In this document: in pieces, positions 17,441 to 25,053 of the stretch | How positions within the stretch are numbered: position 1 is the first letter of the stretch | How the letters are laid out: the number at the start of each line of letters is the position of its first letter | Origin: Zoogloeaceae bacterium | GTDB lineage: Bacteria > Pseudomonadota > Gammaproteobacteria > Burkholderiales > Rhodocyclaceae | Assembly: GCA_024235635.1 (NCBI GenBank) | Contig: JACKMA010000001.1 | Coordinates: 992,001 to 1,056,000, forward strand | Length of the DNA stretch: 64,000 nt | Direction: 5' to 3' | The notes under the pieces: model-generated | Told to the model about the DNA's origin: nothing | The model's database searches: none | The model's input: the letters and a program-made list of their open reading frames with translations, nothing else | Program-made: the position numbers and the translations under genes

Positions 17441-18106
17441 ATGACCCTCCCCGAAGGGGTCCTGTTCGACCTCGACGGCACCCTGGCGGACACCGCGCCG
17501 GATCTCGCCGACGCCCTCAACCGGCTGCGCGCCGAATACGAGCTGCCGCCAGTGCCCGAGCAGCAACTGCGGCGCTGGACGTCCAACGGTACCCGCGGCA
17601 TGCTCCGCGCCGGCTTCGAGGTCGCGCCGGGCGACCGACGCTATGCGGGGCTGGCAAAGCGCTACCTGCAGATCTACGCCGACGCCCCGTGCGTCCGGAC
17701 ACGGCTATTCCCCGGCCTTGCCGAATCCCTCCAAACGCTCGAAGCCTCGGGCGTCGGCTGGGGCGTGGTCACCAACAAGCCACGCGAACTGGCCGAACCG
17801 ATACTCGTAGGCCTCGGCCTCGCACGGCGCAGCGCCTGCCTGATCGGCGGCACCTGCGCGGCGGCACCAAAGCCTTCGCCGGAGCCGCTGCTGCTGGCCT
17901 GCCGACGGACCGGATGGTCCGCCGCTGCGTGCATCTATGTCGGCGACGACGCACGCGACATCGTCGCCGGCCGGGCTGCCGGCATGGCCACGCTGGCGGC
18001 TGCCTGGGGCTATCTCGGCGATCGGCCCGACGTCGGCGAATGGCGGGCCGATGCGATCGTCGAGCACCCCGCCCAGCTCGCCGAGGCGATACTCGGCGAC
18101 CGCTGA
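17441..18106 (+). CDS. gph: Phosphoglycolate phosphatase-type HAD hydrolase
   Basis: HAD-superfamily phosphatase of 221 residues. Motif I is LFDLDGTLADTAPDL, motif II is VVTNKP, the motif III lysine is in AAPKPSPEP, and motif IV is YVGDDARDIVAGRAAGM. The size, the cap of about 70 residues and the position directly after ubiG fit Gph, which clears 2-phosphoglycolate from DNA repair. MupP (MurNAc-6-phosphate phosphatase) belongs to the same subfamily and often sits beside ubiG. The presence of amgK and murU in this window makes MupP a real alternative, and the sequence does not decide. Confidence 0.85.
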   Translation: MTLPEGVLFDLDGTLADTAPDLADALNRLRAEYELPPVPEQQLRRWTSNGTRGMLRAGFEVAPGDRRYAGLAKRYLQIYADAPCVRTRLFPGLAESLQTLEASGVGWGVVTNKPRELAEPILVGLGLARRSACLIGGTCAAAPKPSPEPLLLACRRTGWSAAACIYVGDDARDIVAGRAAGMATLAAAWGYLGDRPDVGEWRADAIVEHPAQLAEAILGDR

Positions 18107-18152
18107 GCCGGCCCGCGCGGCCGAGTCGACCGATAGCGACGTTCGATGGCAC

Positions 18153-18181
18153 TTGAGATGCCGCGCCCCCGCCCCCATAAT
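18153..18181 (+). promoter_or_regulatory. Sigma-70 promoter of the tmRNA gene
   Basis: TTGAGA (18153-18158) and CATAAT (18176-18181) are separated by exactly 17 bases. The predicted transcript begins near 18188, just ahead of the tmRNA acceptor-piece sequence. It lies 46 bases after the gph stop. Confidence 0.75.
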
Positions 18182-18187
18182 CGCAGC

Positions 18188-18461
18188 ATGGTTGTAATTC
18201 CGGCGAGCCGGAGACGTTCTGGACAGGGGTTCGACTCCCCTCACCTCCACCCAAGCGCATCGCAAGGTGTCTTTGGGTGGGGGTGTACCGGTTTCGACAG
18301 GGCGGGCGAACGCAAGCAGGCAACCCGAAAGGCGACGGACGTAATCCGCGCAAATCCATAAACGCCAACGATGAGCGTTTCGCACTGGCCGCTTAAGGTC
18401 AGAGCCGGGGCCGCTGAAGCCTTGTAACCCAAGACAGCCGGTGGGGGCCTCGGCCCCCACC
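18188..18461 (+). ncRNA. ssrA: Two-piece (circularly permuted) tmRNA
   Basis: Rescues stalled ribosomes as both tRNA and mRNA. The gene is permuted, with the 3' tRNA half first. The T arm is AGGGG-TTCGACT-CCCCT (18225-18241); the acceptor strand is CACCTCC (18242-18248), then discriminator A and CC. A 27-base spacer follows (18252-18278), to be removed. The coding piece then begins GGGGGTG (18279-18285) with the tmRNA signature GGTTTCGACAG. GGGGGTG pairs with CACCTCC over 7 bp and gives a G3-U70 wobble, the alanine identity element. The tag frame GCC...TAA at 18364-18396 reads ANDERFALAA. Only CC of the CCA tail is encoded, so the last A would be added. A terminator hairpin ends the gene. Confidence 0.93.
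18440..18461 (+). terminator. Terminator hairpin at the end of the tmRNA gene
   Basis: A perfect 9-bp GC stem, GGTGGGGGC/GCCCCCACC, with a CTCG loop. There is no clear U-tract after it, so it may serve as RNA 3'-end protection as well as termination. Confidence 0.65.
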
Positions 18462-18558
18462 GTCACGCTCGACGGCCACCGGACATATCCATTTGTCCGA
18501 ATGCATCGTCACTGGTCATAATGCTTCGCGCCCGGCACCTAGCCGACAAGCGCCCACA

Positions 18559-20265
18559 ATGACCTCCCAGCTCTTCTCGACCTCCGAACTCAGCCCACGC
18601 GCGATCCTCACCGGCGTCCTGATCGGCGCGGTGCTGACCCCGTGCAACATCTACTCCGGTCTGAAGATCGGCTGGTCGTTCAACATGTCGATCCTGGCCC
18701 TGCTGCTCGGCTACGCCGCATGGTCGTCCGCCGGGCGGATGCTGGGCTGCCGCCCATGGCTGCAGAAGGAAAGCAACATCAGCCAGACCTGCGCGTCGGC
18801 CGCGGCATCGATCATTTCGGGCGGTCTGGTCGCACCGATTCCGGCCCATGCATTGCTGACCGGGGAACGCCTGCCGCTGGCGCCGATGATCGCCTGGGTG
18901 TTCTCGGTCAGCTTCCTCGGCATCTGGGTGGCCTGGTACCTGCGACCGCTGCTGATCGAGCGCGGACATCTGCGCTTTCCGGCGGGCGTGGCGACCCTCG
19001 AGACACTTCAGGACATCTTCGCCCACGGCCGCGAGGCGGCACGGCGGATCGCGGTGCTGGGCGGTGCCGCGGCGCTTGCCGCCGGACTGAAGGTCACCGA
19101 CCTCTTGTTCACGCTGACGCGCTGGTCGCCGAGCGCAACCTTCAGTCAGTACACCTTCGCGCTGGAGCCGTCGCTGCTGCTGCTCGGATTCGGCGGCATC
19201 ATCGGCCTCAGAGTCGGTTGCTCGCTGCTCCTCGGTGCGGTGATCGCATTCGGCATGATCGCACCGCGATTGGTTGCCTCCGCCGCAGTCTCGGTCCCTG
19301 CCGATGGCGACTGGTTCGGCCCCCTGGTCGAGTGGCTGCTGTGGCCCGGGGTCAGCCTGATGGTCTGTGCGTCCCTCGCCAGCTTCGCCGCCCAGTTGCT
19401 GAAATCGTTCCGCGTGCGCGTCGATCAGCGACACGGTGGCACGCCCGAAGACTGGCGCCGCCCCTGGCCCGCAGCGGCGCTGCTCGCCGGCGTCGCGCTG
19501 TCGGTCTGGCTGCAGCATGCGCTGTTTGCGATACCGGTCGCCATCGCGCTGCTGGCCGTGCCGTTCGCGCTGCTGCTGGCCGGGGTCGCCGCCCGGGTCG
19601 TCGGCGATACCGGCATCCCGCCGATTGGTGCGATCGGCAAGGTCTCGCAGCTCGCCTTCGGCGTCGCGGCACCGGGGCAGGCGATCACCAACCTGATGAC
19701 CGCCAACGTCGCCGGCGGCGCCGCCGGCCAATGCGCCGATCTGCTCAACGACCTGCGCGCCGGGCGCGGCATCGGCGCCTCGCCGGCGCGCCAGGTCGTG
19801 GCGCAGTGCTTCGGCGTGCTGGTCGGCAGCCTGGCCGGCGTGCTCGCCTACCGCGCGCTGATCCCGGATCCGCAGATGCTGATCACCAGCGAGTGGCCGG
19901 CACCGGCCGTTGCGACCTGGAAGGCCATCGCCAAAACCATGGCCGACGGCTTCGATGCGGTCGCGGTCGACGCCCGCGTTGCGATGATGCTGGCCGGGCT
20001 CGTCGGCATTGCCATCGGGTTCGCCGAGAATTGGCTTCCGGAGCGCTGGCGCGGCTGGCTGCCGAGCCCGGTCGCGGTCGGCCTGGCGTTCGTGATCCCG
20101 GCCTCGATCTCGATCGTGATGTGTTTCGGTGCCGTCCTCGCAGCCGTTGCAGCCCACCTCGTGCCGGCTCAGGCAAGGCGCTTCACGGTCACTGTCGCAG
20201 CTGGCCTGGTCGCCGGCGAGAGCATCGCCGGGGTCGCCGCCGCACTGCTGTCGATGACCGGCTGA
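18559..20265 (+). CDS. OPT-family oligopeptide/metal-chelate transporter
   Basis: Integral inner-membrane transporter of the oligopeptide transporter (OPT) superfamily, 568 residues and about 14 hydrophobic segments by eye. Family-like stretches are LTPCNIYSGLKIGWSFNMSI near the N-terminus, QKESNISQTCASAAASI, and RFPAGVATLETLQ. The later VGDTGIPPIGAIGKVSQLAF and NLMTANVAGGAAGQCADLL match the bacterial OPT half with its NLMxA loop. Substrates in bacteria are poorly known (peptides or siderophore-like metal chelates). The ATG giving MTSQLFSTSEL is chosen because homologues begin near there. It stands alone between the tmRNA and a convergent small gene. Confidence 0.88.
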   Translation: MTSQLFSTSELSPRAILTGVLIGAVLTPCNIYSGLKIGWSFNMSILALLLGYAAWSSAGRMLGCRPWLQKESNISQTCASAAASIISGGLVAPIPAHALLTGERLPLAPMIAWVFSVSFLGIWVAWYLRPLLIERGHLRFPAGVATLETLQDIFAHGREAARRIAVLGGAAALAAGLKVTDLLFTLTRWSPSATFSQYTFALEPSLLLLGFGGIIGLRVGCSLLLGAVIAFGMIAPRLVASAAVSVPADGDWFGPLVEWLLWPGVSLMVCASLASFAAQLLKSFRVRVDQRHGGTPEDWRRPWPAAALLAGVALSVWLQHALFAIPVAIALLAVPFALLLAGVAARVVGDTGIPPIGAIGKVSQLAFGVAAPGQAITNLMTANVAGGAAGQCADLLNDLRAGRGIGASPARQVVAQCFGVLVGSLAGVLAYRALIPDPQMLITSEWPAPAVATWKAIAKTMADGFDAVAVDARVAMMLAGLVGIAIGFAENWLPERWRGWLPSPVAVGLAFVIPASISIVMCFGAVLAAVAAHLVPAQARRFTVTVAAGLVAGESIAGVAAALLSMTG

Positions 20266-20302
20266 GCCAGTGGTTCGTGGCCGTCGCGCGTACCGGACGG
20301 CC

Positions 20303-20665
20303 TCAGTCGTCCGGCTTCGAATTGCCCGGCCGGTGACCGAGCCAACCCAGCACCGAGCGCAGCAACGGCGGCAGGACGTGCGCGCCGTCGGCGGCCGACC
20401 CGTGGGCGCAGATCCGGGCGGCGAGGCGATCGCGCCAGCAGCGTGCTCGCCTTTCGACCGCCTCGGTTTCCCGCGAATCCCCGGCGCCATCGACCTGCGC
20501 TGCGCTGCCGACACCGAGCTGGTCGTTGCGCAGGCGCGCGTAGATCGCCCGTGCGCGTTCATGGTCGAACTCCGCCATCGCCAGCGCCTGGATCCACACA
20601 CGACGGTCCATTTGGCCGGAGGCGATCTCGTCTGCAATCCGCTCGAAGCACTGCCGCTCGTCCAT
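20303..20665 (-). CDS. Small conserved-type hypothetical protein
   Basis: 120 residues. The N-terminal half, with ERIADEIASGQMDRRVWIQA and DHERARAIYARLRNDQLG, follows a helical pattern often seen at the head of small proteobacterial proteins (acidic residues, RxxW, then a YxRLR helix). The C-terminal half is Arg/Ala-rich and ends in LLRSVLGWLGHRPG. No domain of known function is recognised and no membrane segment is evident. Codon use is GC3-rich like its neighbours, which supports a real gene. It converges with the OPT gene (37 bases apart) and diverges from xthA. Confidence 0.65.
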   Translation of the reverse strand: MDERQCFERIADEIASGQMDRRVWIQALAMAEFDHERARAIYARLRNDQLGVGSAAQVDGAGDSRETEAVERRARCWRDRLAARICAHGSAADGAHVLPPLLRSVLGWLGHRPGNSKPDD

Positions 20666-20823
20666 GGCTGGTTCTCATCGTCACGCCGTCGGCCCGATTG
20701 CCGCCGCGATCAGGACAATGTCATTGTACGTCAACATCGGCCGGCTGCCGCGCGCGACGATGGCGGGGAATGCGGGCTAGAATCGGAAGCCTTCGCCAAT
20801 CACCGCCGAGTCGCCCCACCCAC

Positions 20824-21588
20824 GTGAAGATCGCCACCTGGAACGTCAATTCGCTGAAGGTCCGCCTGCCGCAGGTACTGGACTGGATTGCCGAGCACCG
20901 CCCGGACGCGCTGTGCCTGCAGGAACTCAAGATGGAGGACAAGGCATTCCCTGCGGAAGCGCTGGCCACGGTGGGCTACCACGCTGCATTCGTCGGCCAG
21001 AAGACCTACAACGGCGTGGCGATCCTGAGCCCGGACACGCCGCAGGACGTCGTCCGCAACATTCCCGGCTTCGACGATGAACAGAAGCGACTGATCGCCG
21101 CGACGATCGGCGACATGCGGGTGGTCTGCGGCTATTTTCCGAACGGACAGGCTGTCGGCAGCGACAAGTTCGCCTACAAGCTCCACTGGCTGTCGGCACT
21201 GACCGACTGGCTCGAGCGGGAGCTGGCGAACCACCCGCGGCTGGTGCTGTGCGGCGACTTCAACATTGCGCCGGAAGATCGCGATGCCCATCCCGACTGG
21301 AAGGACGAGATCCACGTCTCGGAACCCGAGCGGACGGCGTTTCGCCGCCTCGTCGCGCTCGGCCTCACCGACGCCTTCCGCCTGTTCGACCAGCCCGAGC
21401 GGGCGTTCAGCTGGTGGGACTATCGGATGATGGCCTTCCGCCGCAATTTCGGTCTGCGCATCGACCATCTGCTGGTCAGCGCACCGCTGGTCGACGCCTG
21501 CCGATCCTGTGCAGTGGACAAGGCGCCGCGCAAGCTCGAACGACCGTCCGACCACGCCCCGGTGGTGCTCGAACTGTCGCCACCGTGA
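20824..21588 (+). CDS. xthA: Exodeoxyribonuclease III (AP endonuclease)
   Basis: Cuts abasic sites and removes blocked 3' ends in base excision repair. The 254 residues carry the full EEP-fold active site: IATWNVNSLKVRLPQV, the metal-binding CLQELK (Glu), VCGYFPNG with its Tyr, CGDFNIAPEDRD (Asp and Asn), SWWDYR, RIDHLL (Asp) and SDHAPV (catalytic His). The start is GTG; the family almost always begins at this KIATWN segment. Its stop overlaps the GTG start of the next gene by 4 bases (GTGA). Confidence 0.95.
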   Translation: MKIATWNVNSLKVRLPQVLDWIAEHRPDALCLQELKMEDKAFPAEALATVGYHAAFVGQKTYNGVAILSPDTPQDVVRNIPGFDDEQKRLIAATIGDMRVVCGYFPNGQAVGSDKFAYKLHWLSALTDWLERELANHPRLVLCGDFNIAPEDRDAHPDWKDEIHVSEPERTAFRRLVALGLTDAFRLFDQPERAFSWWDYRMMAFRRNFGLRIDHLLVSAPLVDACRSCAVDKAPRKLERPSDHAPVVLELSPP

Positions 21589-22304
21589 GCGCGCGGGGCG
21601 CGCTCCTGCTGCATGGCAAGTGGGACGTCCCCGACGGCGCGATGCGACCGCTCGCCGAGACGCTGGTCGATGGCGGGTGGCGCGTGCGCTGTCCCCGCTG
21701 CTGCTGGTCGCCGCGCCGCCACTACGACGTGCCCTTCGCCGCGGCGCTCGTCGAAGTCCGTGCCGAGATCGACCGCCTGCGAGCCGACGGTTGCGACTTC
21801 GTGCTGGTCGCCGGTCACAGCCTCGGGGCCAACGCTGCCCTGGCCGCGGCAGCGGCCGATGCGCCGGCGGACGCCCTCGCACTGATCGCACCGGGCCACC
21901 GGCCGGAAACCCTGCGCGCCGCCGGGCTCACCACCGACGCCCTCGCCGCCGCCCGCGCCGCCGGCCCCGACCGACGGCTCAGGCTGCCCGACTTCAACCA
22001 GGGGCGCCGCCGCCTGCTGCGCTTCCGCGCGGACATCTGGTTGAGCTTCTTCGATCCCGCGGGCGACGCCGTGATGGCACACGCGGCCAGACGGCTTGCA
22101 TTTCCGCGTCCGGTGCTGTGGATCGACGCTGCCCATTCGGGCGGCCCGGACGACTCGGCCGACAGCACGTTTGACCTGCTGCCGCCGCATCCCCAGAATC
22201 TGCGCATCATGGTCGACAGCAGCCACGTCGCGGCCCCCGCTGCCGCGATCACGCCGGTGCGAGAATGGCTGCAAGCCCTGGAGGGCCAGCGATGGACGAC
22301 GTGA
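21585..22304 (+). CDS. Alpha/beta hydrolase of unknown substrate
   Basis: A 239-residue predicted cytosolic hydrolase with the strand-loop GALLLHGKWDVPDG and the nucleophile elbow LVAGHSLGANAAL (Ser). A candidate Asp lies in LWIDAAHSGGPDD and a candidate His in DSSHVAAPAAA. No signal peptide is seen. The GTG start overlaps the xthA stop (GTGA), and the 3' end overlaps the following regulator by 13 bases, so xthA, hydrolase and regulator are probably one transcript. I cannot name a substrate; small esterase or dienelactone hydrolase-like folds are possible. Confidence 0.8.
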   Translation: MSARGALLLHGKWDVPDGAMRPLAETLVDGGWRVRCPRCCWSPRRHYDVPFAAALVEVRAEIDRLRADGCDFVLVAGHSLGANAALAAAAADAPADALALIAPGHRPETLRAAGLTTDALAAARAAGPDRRLRLPDFNQGRRRLLRFRADIWLSFFDPAGDAVMAHAARRLAFPRPVLWIDAAHSGGPDDSADSTFDLLPPHPQNLRIMVDSSHVAAPAAAITPVREWLQALEGQRWTT

Positions 22305-22954
22305 ATCGCCGCGAAAAACTGCTGAACGCCTACCCGGTGTTGTCGCAACTGCCAGCGAGGGCGCTCGAACATCTGTTGTCCAGCGCCGCCTGGATGCAGG
22401 TGCCGGCCGGTACCGTGCTGTTCGACGACCATCAGGTGTGCGAGGGCTTCCCGTTCGTCGTCGACGGATCGGTGCGGGTGATCAAGGCCTCTGCCAACGG
22501 TCGCGAGTTGCCGCTGTATCGGGTCGCGACGGGCGAGACCTGCGTGATCTCGTCGTCGTGCCTGCTCGCCGCCGAGGAATACAACGCCCGTGGCGTGACC
22601 GAGAACGACACCTTGTTGATGTTGTTGCCAAAGCCGGTATTCGACGCGCTGATGTCGGAAGCCGCGTTCCGCAGCTTCGTCTTCCACCTGTTCGCCGAGC
22701 GCATCGCCGGCCTGATGCAGTTGATCGAAGCGGTCGCCTTCCAGCGCCTCGACCAGCGCCTGGCCGCGGTACTGCTCGGCAAGGGTCGCCTGCTGCACGT
22801 CACCCACCAGCAGCTCGCCGACGAACTCGGCAGCGTGCGCGAGATCGTCAGCCGCCTGCTCAAGGGCTTCGCCGCCCAGGGCCTGGTGCGACTCGGACGC
22901 GAGCAGGTCGAGATCCTCGACGCTGCCGGCCTCAGGCGGCTCGCTTCAGGCTGA
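22292..22954 (+). CDS. Crp/Fnr-family transcription regulator
   Basis: A 220-residue one-component regulator. An N-terminal cyclic-nucleotide-type beta-roll (about 25-130) carries VPAGTVLFDDHQVCEGFPFV and GETCVISSSCLLAAEEYN. A dimerisation helix follows (about 125-150), then a Crp winged helix whose recognition helix is in THQQLADELGSVREIVSRLL. Three cysteines lie in the sensor half, but not in the four-Cys pattern of FNR, and no cAMP-binding motif is seen. Thiol or persulfide sensing is therefore an option. Start ATG at 22292 has GGAGGG just upstream. A perfect Crp/Fnr-like palindrome and a DUF2892 gene follow directly. Confidence 0.9.
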   Translation: MDDVNRREKLLNAYPVLSQLPARALEHLLSSAAWMQVPAGTVLFDDHQVCEGFPFVVDGSVRVIKASANGRELPLYRVATGETCVISSSCLLAAEEYNARGVTENDTLLMLLPKPVFDALMSEAAFRSFVFHLFAERIAGLMQLIEAVAFQRLDQRLAAVLLGKGRLLHVTHQQLADELGSVREIVSRLLKGFAAQGLVRLGREQVEILDAAGLRRLASG

Positions 22955-22962
22955 CGGCGCTG

Positions 22963-22978
22963 TGTAACCGAGGTTACA
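22963..22978. promoter_or_regulatory. Palindromic operator, probable site of the adjacent Crp/Fnr regulator
   Basis: TGTAACCGAGGTTACA has two perfect 7-base arms around a GA centre, the size and symmetry of Crp/Fnr-family sites. A candidate -10, TCTAAT, lies at 23001-23006. If it is used, the palindrome centre is about 41-43 bases upstream of transcription start, the class II activator position. It sits 8 bases after the regulator stop and 61 bases before the DUF2892 start. Confidence 0.65.
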
Positions 22979-23039
22979 GATCCGCCGCCGTGGATTGCGC
23001 TCTAATGGCCCCACTGAAACCCACATGGAGAGCGAAATC

Positions 23040-23234
23040 ATGAAATCGAACGTAGGCGGTATCGACAAGATCCTGCGCATCGTGGCCGGCCTGGCGCTGA
23101 TCGTATGGGCGGCTGCCCTCGGCGGCCCGGTCTGGGCATGGATCGGCGTGGTCCCGTTGGCCACCGGCCTGTTCAACTTCTGCCCGGTCTATCCGCTGCT
23201 CGGCATCAGCACCTGCCCGGTCAAGAAGGCCTGA
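23040..23234 (+). CDS. DUF2892 (YgaP transmembrane-type) small membrane protein
   Basis: A 64-residue inner-membrane protein with two hydrophobic segments (ILRIVAGLALIVWAAAL and WIGVVPLATGLFNFC). It ends in the family tail NFCPVYPLLGISTCPVKK with two cysteines. This is the membrane part of YgaP, where it is joined to a rhodanese; free-standing forms are common and often lie next to Crp/Fnr regulators. The role is unknown, and a link to sulfide, persulfide or redox stress is inference. The palindrome at 22963 lies in its promoter region. Confidence 0.85.
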   Translation: MKSNVGGIDKILRIVAGLALIVWAAALGGPVWAWIGVVPLATGLFNFCPVYPLLGISTCPVKKA

Positions 23235-23255
23235 GTCCTTCGCGCCAATCGCGAC

Positions 23256-23279
23256 CCGGGCCGGCCATCGCCGGCCCGG
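23256..23279. terminator. GC hairpin between convergent genes
   Basis: A perfect 10-bp stem, CCGGGCCGGC/GCCGGCCCGG, with a CATC loop fills the gap between the DUF2892 gene (plus) and rsmA (minus). It has no U-tract on either strand, so it may be a weak or bidirectional 3'-end structure. Confidence 0.45.
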
Positions 23280-23285
23280 CGCCGT

Positions 23286-24068
23286 TTACGCGCGAGCGCG
23301 CAGCGCCGCGACGTGATTGCTGATGGCGACGAAATCGGCGAGCGTCAGCCGTTCCGCGCGCAGGCCGGGATCGATGCCGAGCGCTTCGAGCGCCGCGGCC
23401 CCGACGATGGCCTTCAGCGTGTTGCGCAGGGTCTTGCGCCGCTGCCCGAAGGCAGCGGTGACGATCTCGCCGAGCAGGTCGGCATCGACCGCCATCAGCG
23501 ATGCGTCCGGCTTCGGCACCATCCGCACGATCGACGATGTAACCTTCGGTGCCGGCCGGAATGCACCGGGCGGCACGTCGAACAGGCGCAGCATGTCGAA
23601 GCGGTACTGCAGCATCACCGACAGCCGGCCGTAGTCGCCGCCGCCCGGCTCCGCCACCATCCGCATCACCACCTCCTTCTGCAGCATGAAGGTCATCTCG
23701 CGAACCTGCGCAGCGAATCCGGCGAGATGGAACAACAGCGGCGTCGAGATGTTGTACGGCAGGTTGCCGACAACCTTCAGTTGCTGGCCGAGAACACCGA
23801 AGTCGAAGGCCAGTGCATCGCCCTCGTGGATCACCAGGCGATCGGGCTCGTGGCGCTGACGCAGGCGCGCGATCAGATCGCGGTCGATCTCGACCACGTG
23901 CAGGCGTGGCAAGACGGCCAGCAGCGGCTCGGTCAATGCGCCGAGACCGGGCCCGATCTCGACCACGGTGTCGTCCGGACCGGGTCGGACCGCGTCAATG
24001 ATGCGGCGGACGGTATTCGGATCGGTCAGGAAATTCTGGCCGAAACGCTTGCGTGCACGATGTTCCAT
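23286..24068 (-). CDS. rsmA: 16S rRNA (adenine1518/1519-N6) dimethyltransferase
   Basis: KsgA-type enzyme that dimethylates two adjacent adenosines of 16S rRNA late in 30S assembly. The 260 residues show KRFGQNFLTDPNTV, the SAM loop VVEIGPGLGALTEPLL and the catalytic NLPYNIST motif. They also include VQ/EV-type LQKEVVMRM and the C-terminal GQRRKTLRN. The ATG at 24068 overlaps the pdxA stop (TGATG), which indicates translational coupling; a GTG two codons upstream is a weaker alternative. It is the last gene of lptD-surA-pdxA-rsmA. Confidence 0.95.
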   Translation of the reverse strand: MEHRARKRFGQNFLTDPNTVRRIIDAVRPGPDDTVVEIGPGLGALTEPLLAVLPRLHVVEIDRDLIARLRQRHEPDRLVIHEGDALAFDFGVLGQQLKVVGNLPYNISTPLLFHLAGFAAQVREMTFMLQKEVVMRMVAEPGGGDYGRLSVMLQYRFDMLRLFDVPPGAFRPAPKVTSSIVRMVPKPDASLMAVDADLLGEIVTAAFGQRRKTLRNTLKAIVGAAALEALGIDPGLRAERLTLADFVAISNHVAALRARA

Positions 24069-25045
24069 CAGCACCCGCCCCCGGCCAGCTCGATTGCCAG
24101 TTCGACGGCGGTAATCAGGCTGCCAGCATCGGCGCCGTTCCGTCCCGCCAGGTCGAGCGCGGTGCCGTGGTCGACCGAGGTGCGGACGATCGGCAGGCCG
24201 AGGGTCACGTTTACACCACCGCCGAAGCTTGCGTGCTTCAACACCGGCAGGCCCTGGTCGTGGTACATCGCCAGCACCGCGTCGCCGCGCGCCAGGGTGT
24301 GCGGCACGAACAGCGTGTCGGCCGGCAGCGGACCGTCCAGTCGCATGCCCTCGCCGCGCAGCTCGTCGAGCACCGGCGAAATGACGTCGATCTCCTCGCG
24401 GCCCATGTGACCGCCCTCGCCGGCGTGGGGGTTCAGGCCCGCCACGAGGATGCGGGGCCCGGCGATGCCGAAGCGCACGCGCAGGTCATGCTCGACGATC
24501 CGCAAGGTGTGCGCCAGCATCGGCCGCGTGATCGCCCGCGGCACCTCTGCCAGCGGCAGATGGGTGGTCACCAGAGCGACCCGCAGCCCGCCGCCGGCCA
24601 GCATCATCACGACCCGCTCGCAGCCGGTTCGCGCGGCGAGGTATTCGGTGTGGCCCGAGAATGCGATGCCGGCGTCGCAGATCACCCCCTTGTGCACCGG
24701 CGCGGTGACCATCGCGGCGAATTCGCCCGCGACGCAGCCGTCGATCGCCCGGTCGAGCAGCGCCAGCACGTAGGGGGCATTGGCGGTCGACAAGCGGCCC
24801 GGCGTAACCTTCGCTGCCAGCGGCAGGTGCAGGCACTCGACGCAACCGGTCCCGGGATCGACCGCGGCGCGATAGTCGACCAGCACCTCGTCCGCAAGGC
24901 CGGTGCGCGATTTCAGCAGGCCGGCGTCGCCGAGCACTACCAGCCGCACCGGCCAGGCACGCCCGGCCAACGCGGCGCAGATGTCGGGCCCGATGCCGGC
25001 GGGCTCACCGCTGGTGACGACGACGACCGGACGGGCGAGGCTCAT
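24068..25045 (-). CDS. pdxA: 4-hydroxythreonine-4-phosphate dehydrogenase
   Basis: Oxidises 4-phosphohydroxy-L-threonine in pyridoxal phosphate synthesis. The 325 residues match the family: VVVTSGEPAGIGPDICAAL, TAPVHKGVICDAG with its metal-binding His, FSGHTEYLA, LNPHAGEGGHMGREE and MYHDQGLPVLKHASFG. The metal histidines are present. It sits 8 bases after surA and overlaps rsmA at TGATG, the widely conserved order. Confidence 0.95.
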   Translation of the reverse strand: MSLARPVVVVTSGEPAGIGPDICAALAGRAWPVRLVVLGDAGLLKSRTGLADEVLVDYRAAVDPGTGCVECLHLPLAAKVTPGRLSTANAPYVLALLDRAIDGCVAGEFAAMVTAPVHKGVICDAGIAFSGHTEYLAARTGCERVVMMLAGGGLRVALVTTHLPLAEVPRAITRPMLAHTLRIVEHDLRVRFGIAGPRILVAGLNPHAGEGGHMGREEIDVISPVLDELRGEGMRLDGPLPADTLFVPHTLARGDAVLAMYHDQGLPVLKHASFGGGVNVTLGLPIVRTSVDHGTALDLAGRNGADAGSLITAVELAIELAGGGC

Positions 25046-25053
25046 CGCTGGTT

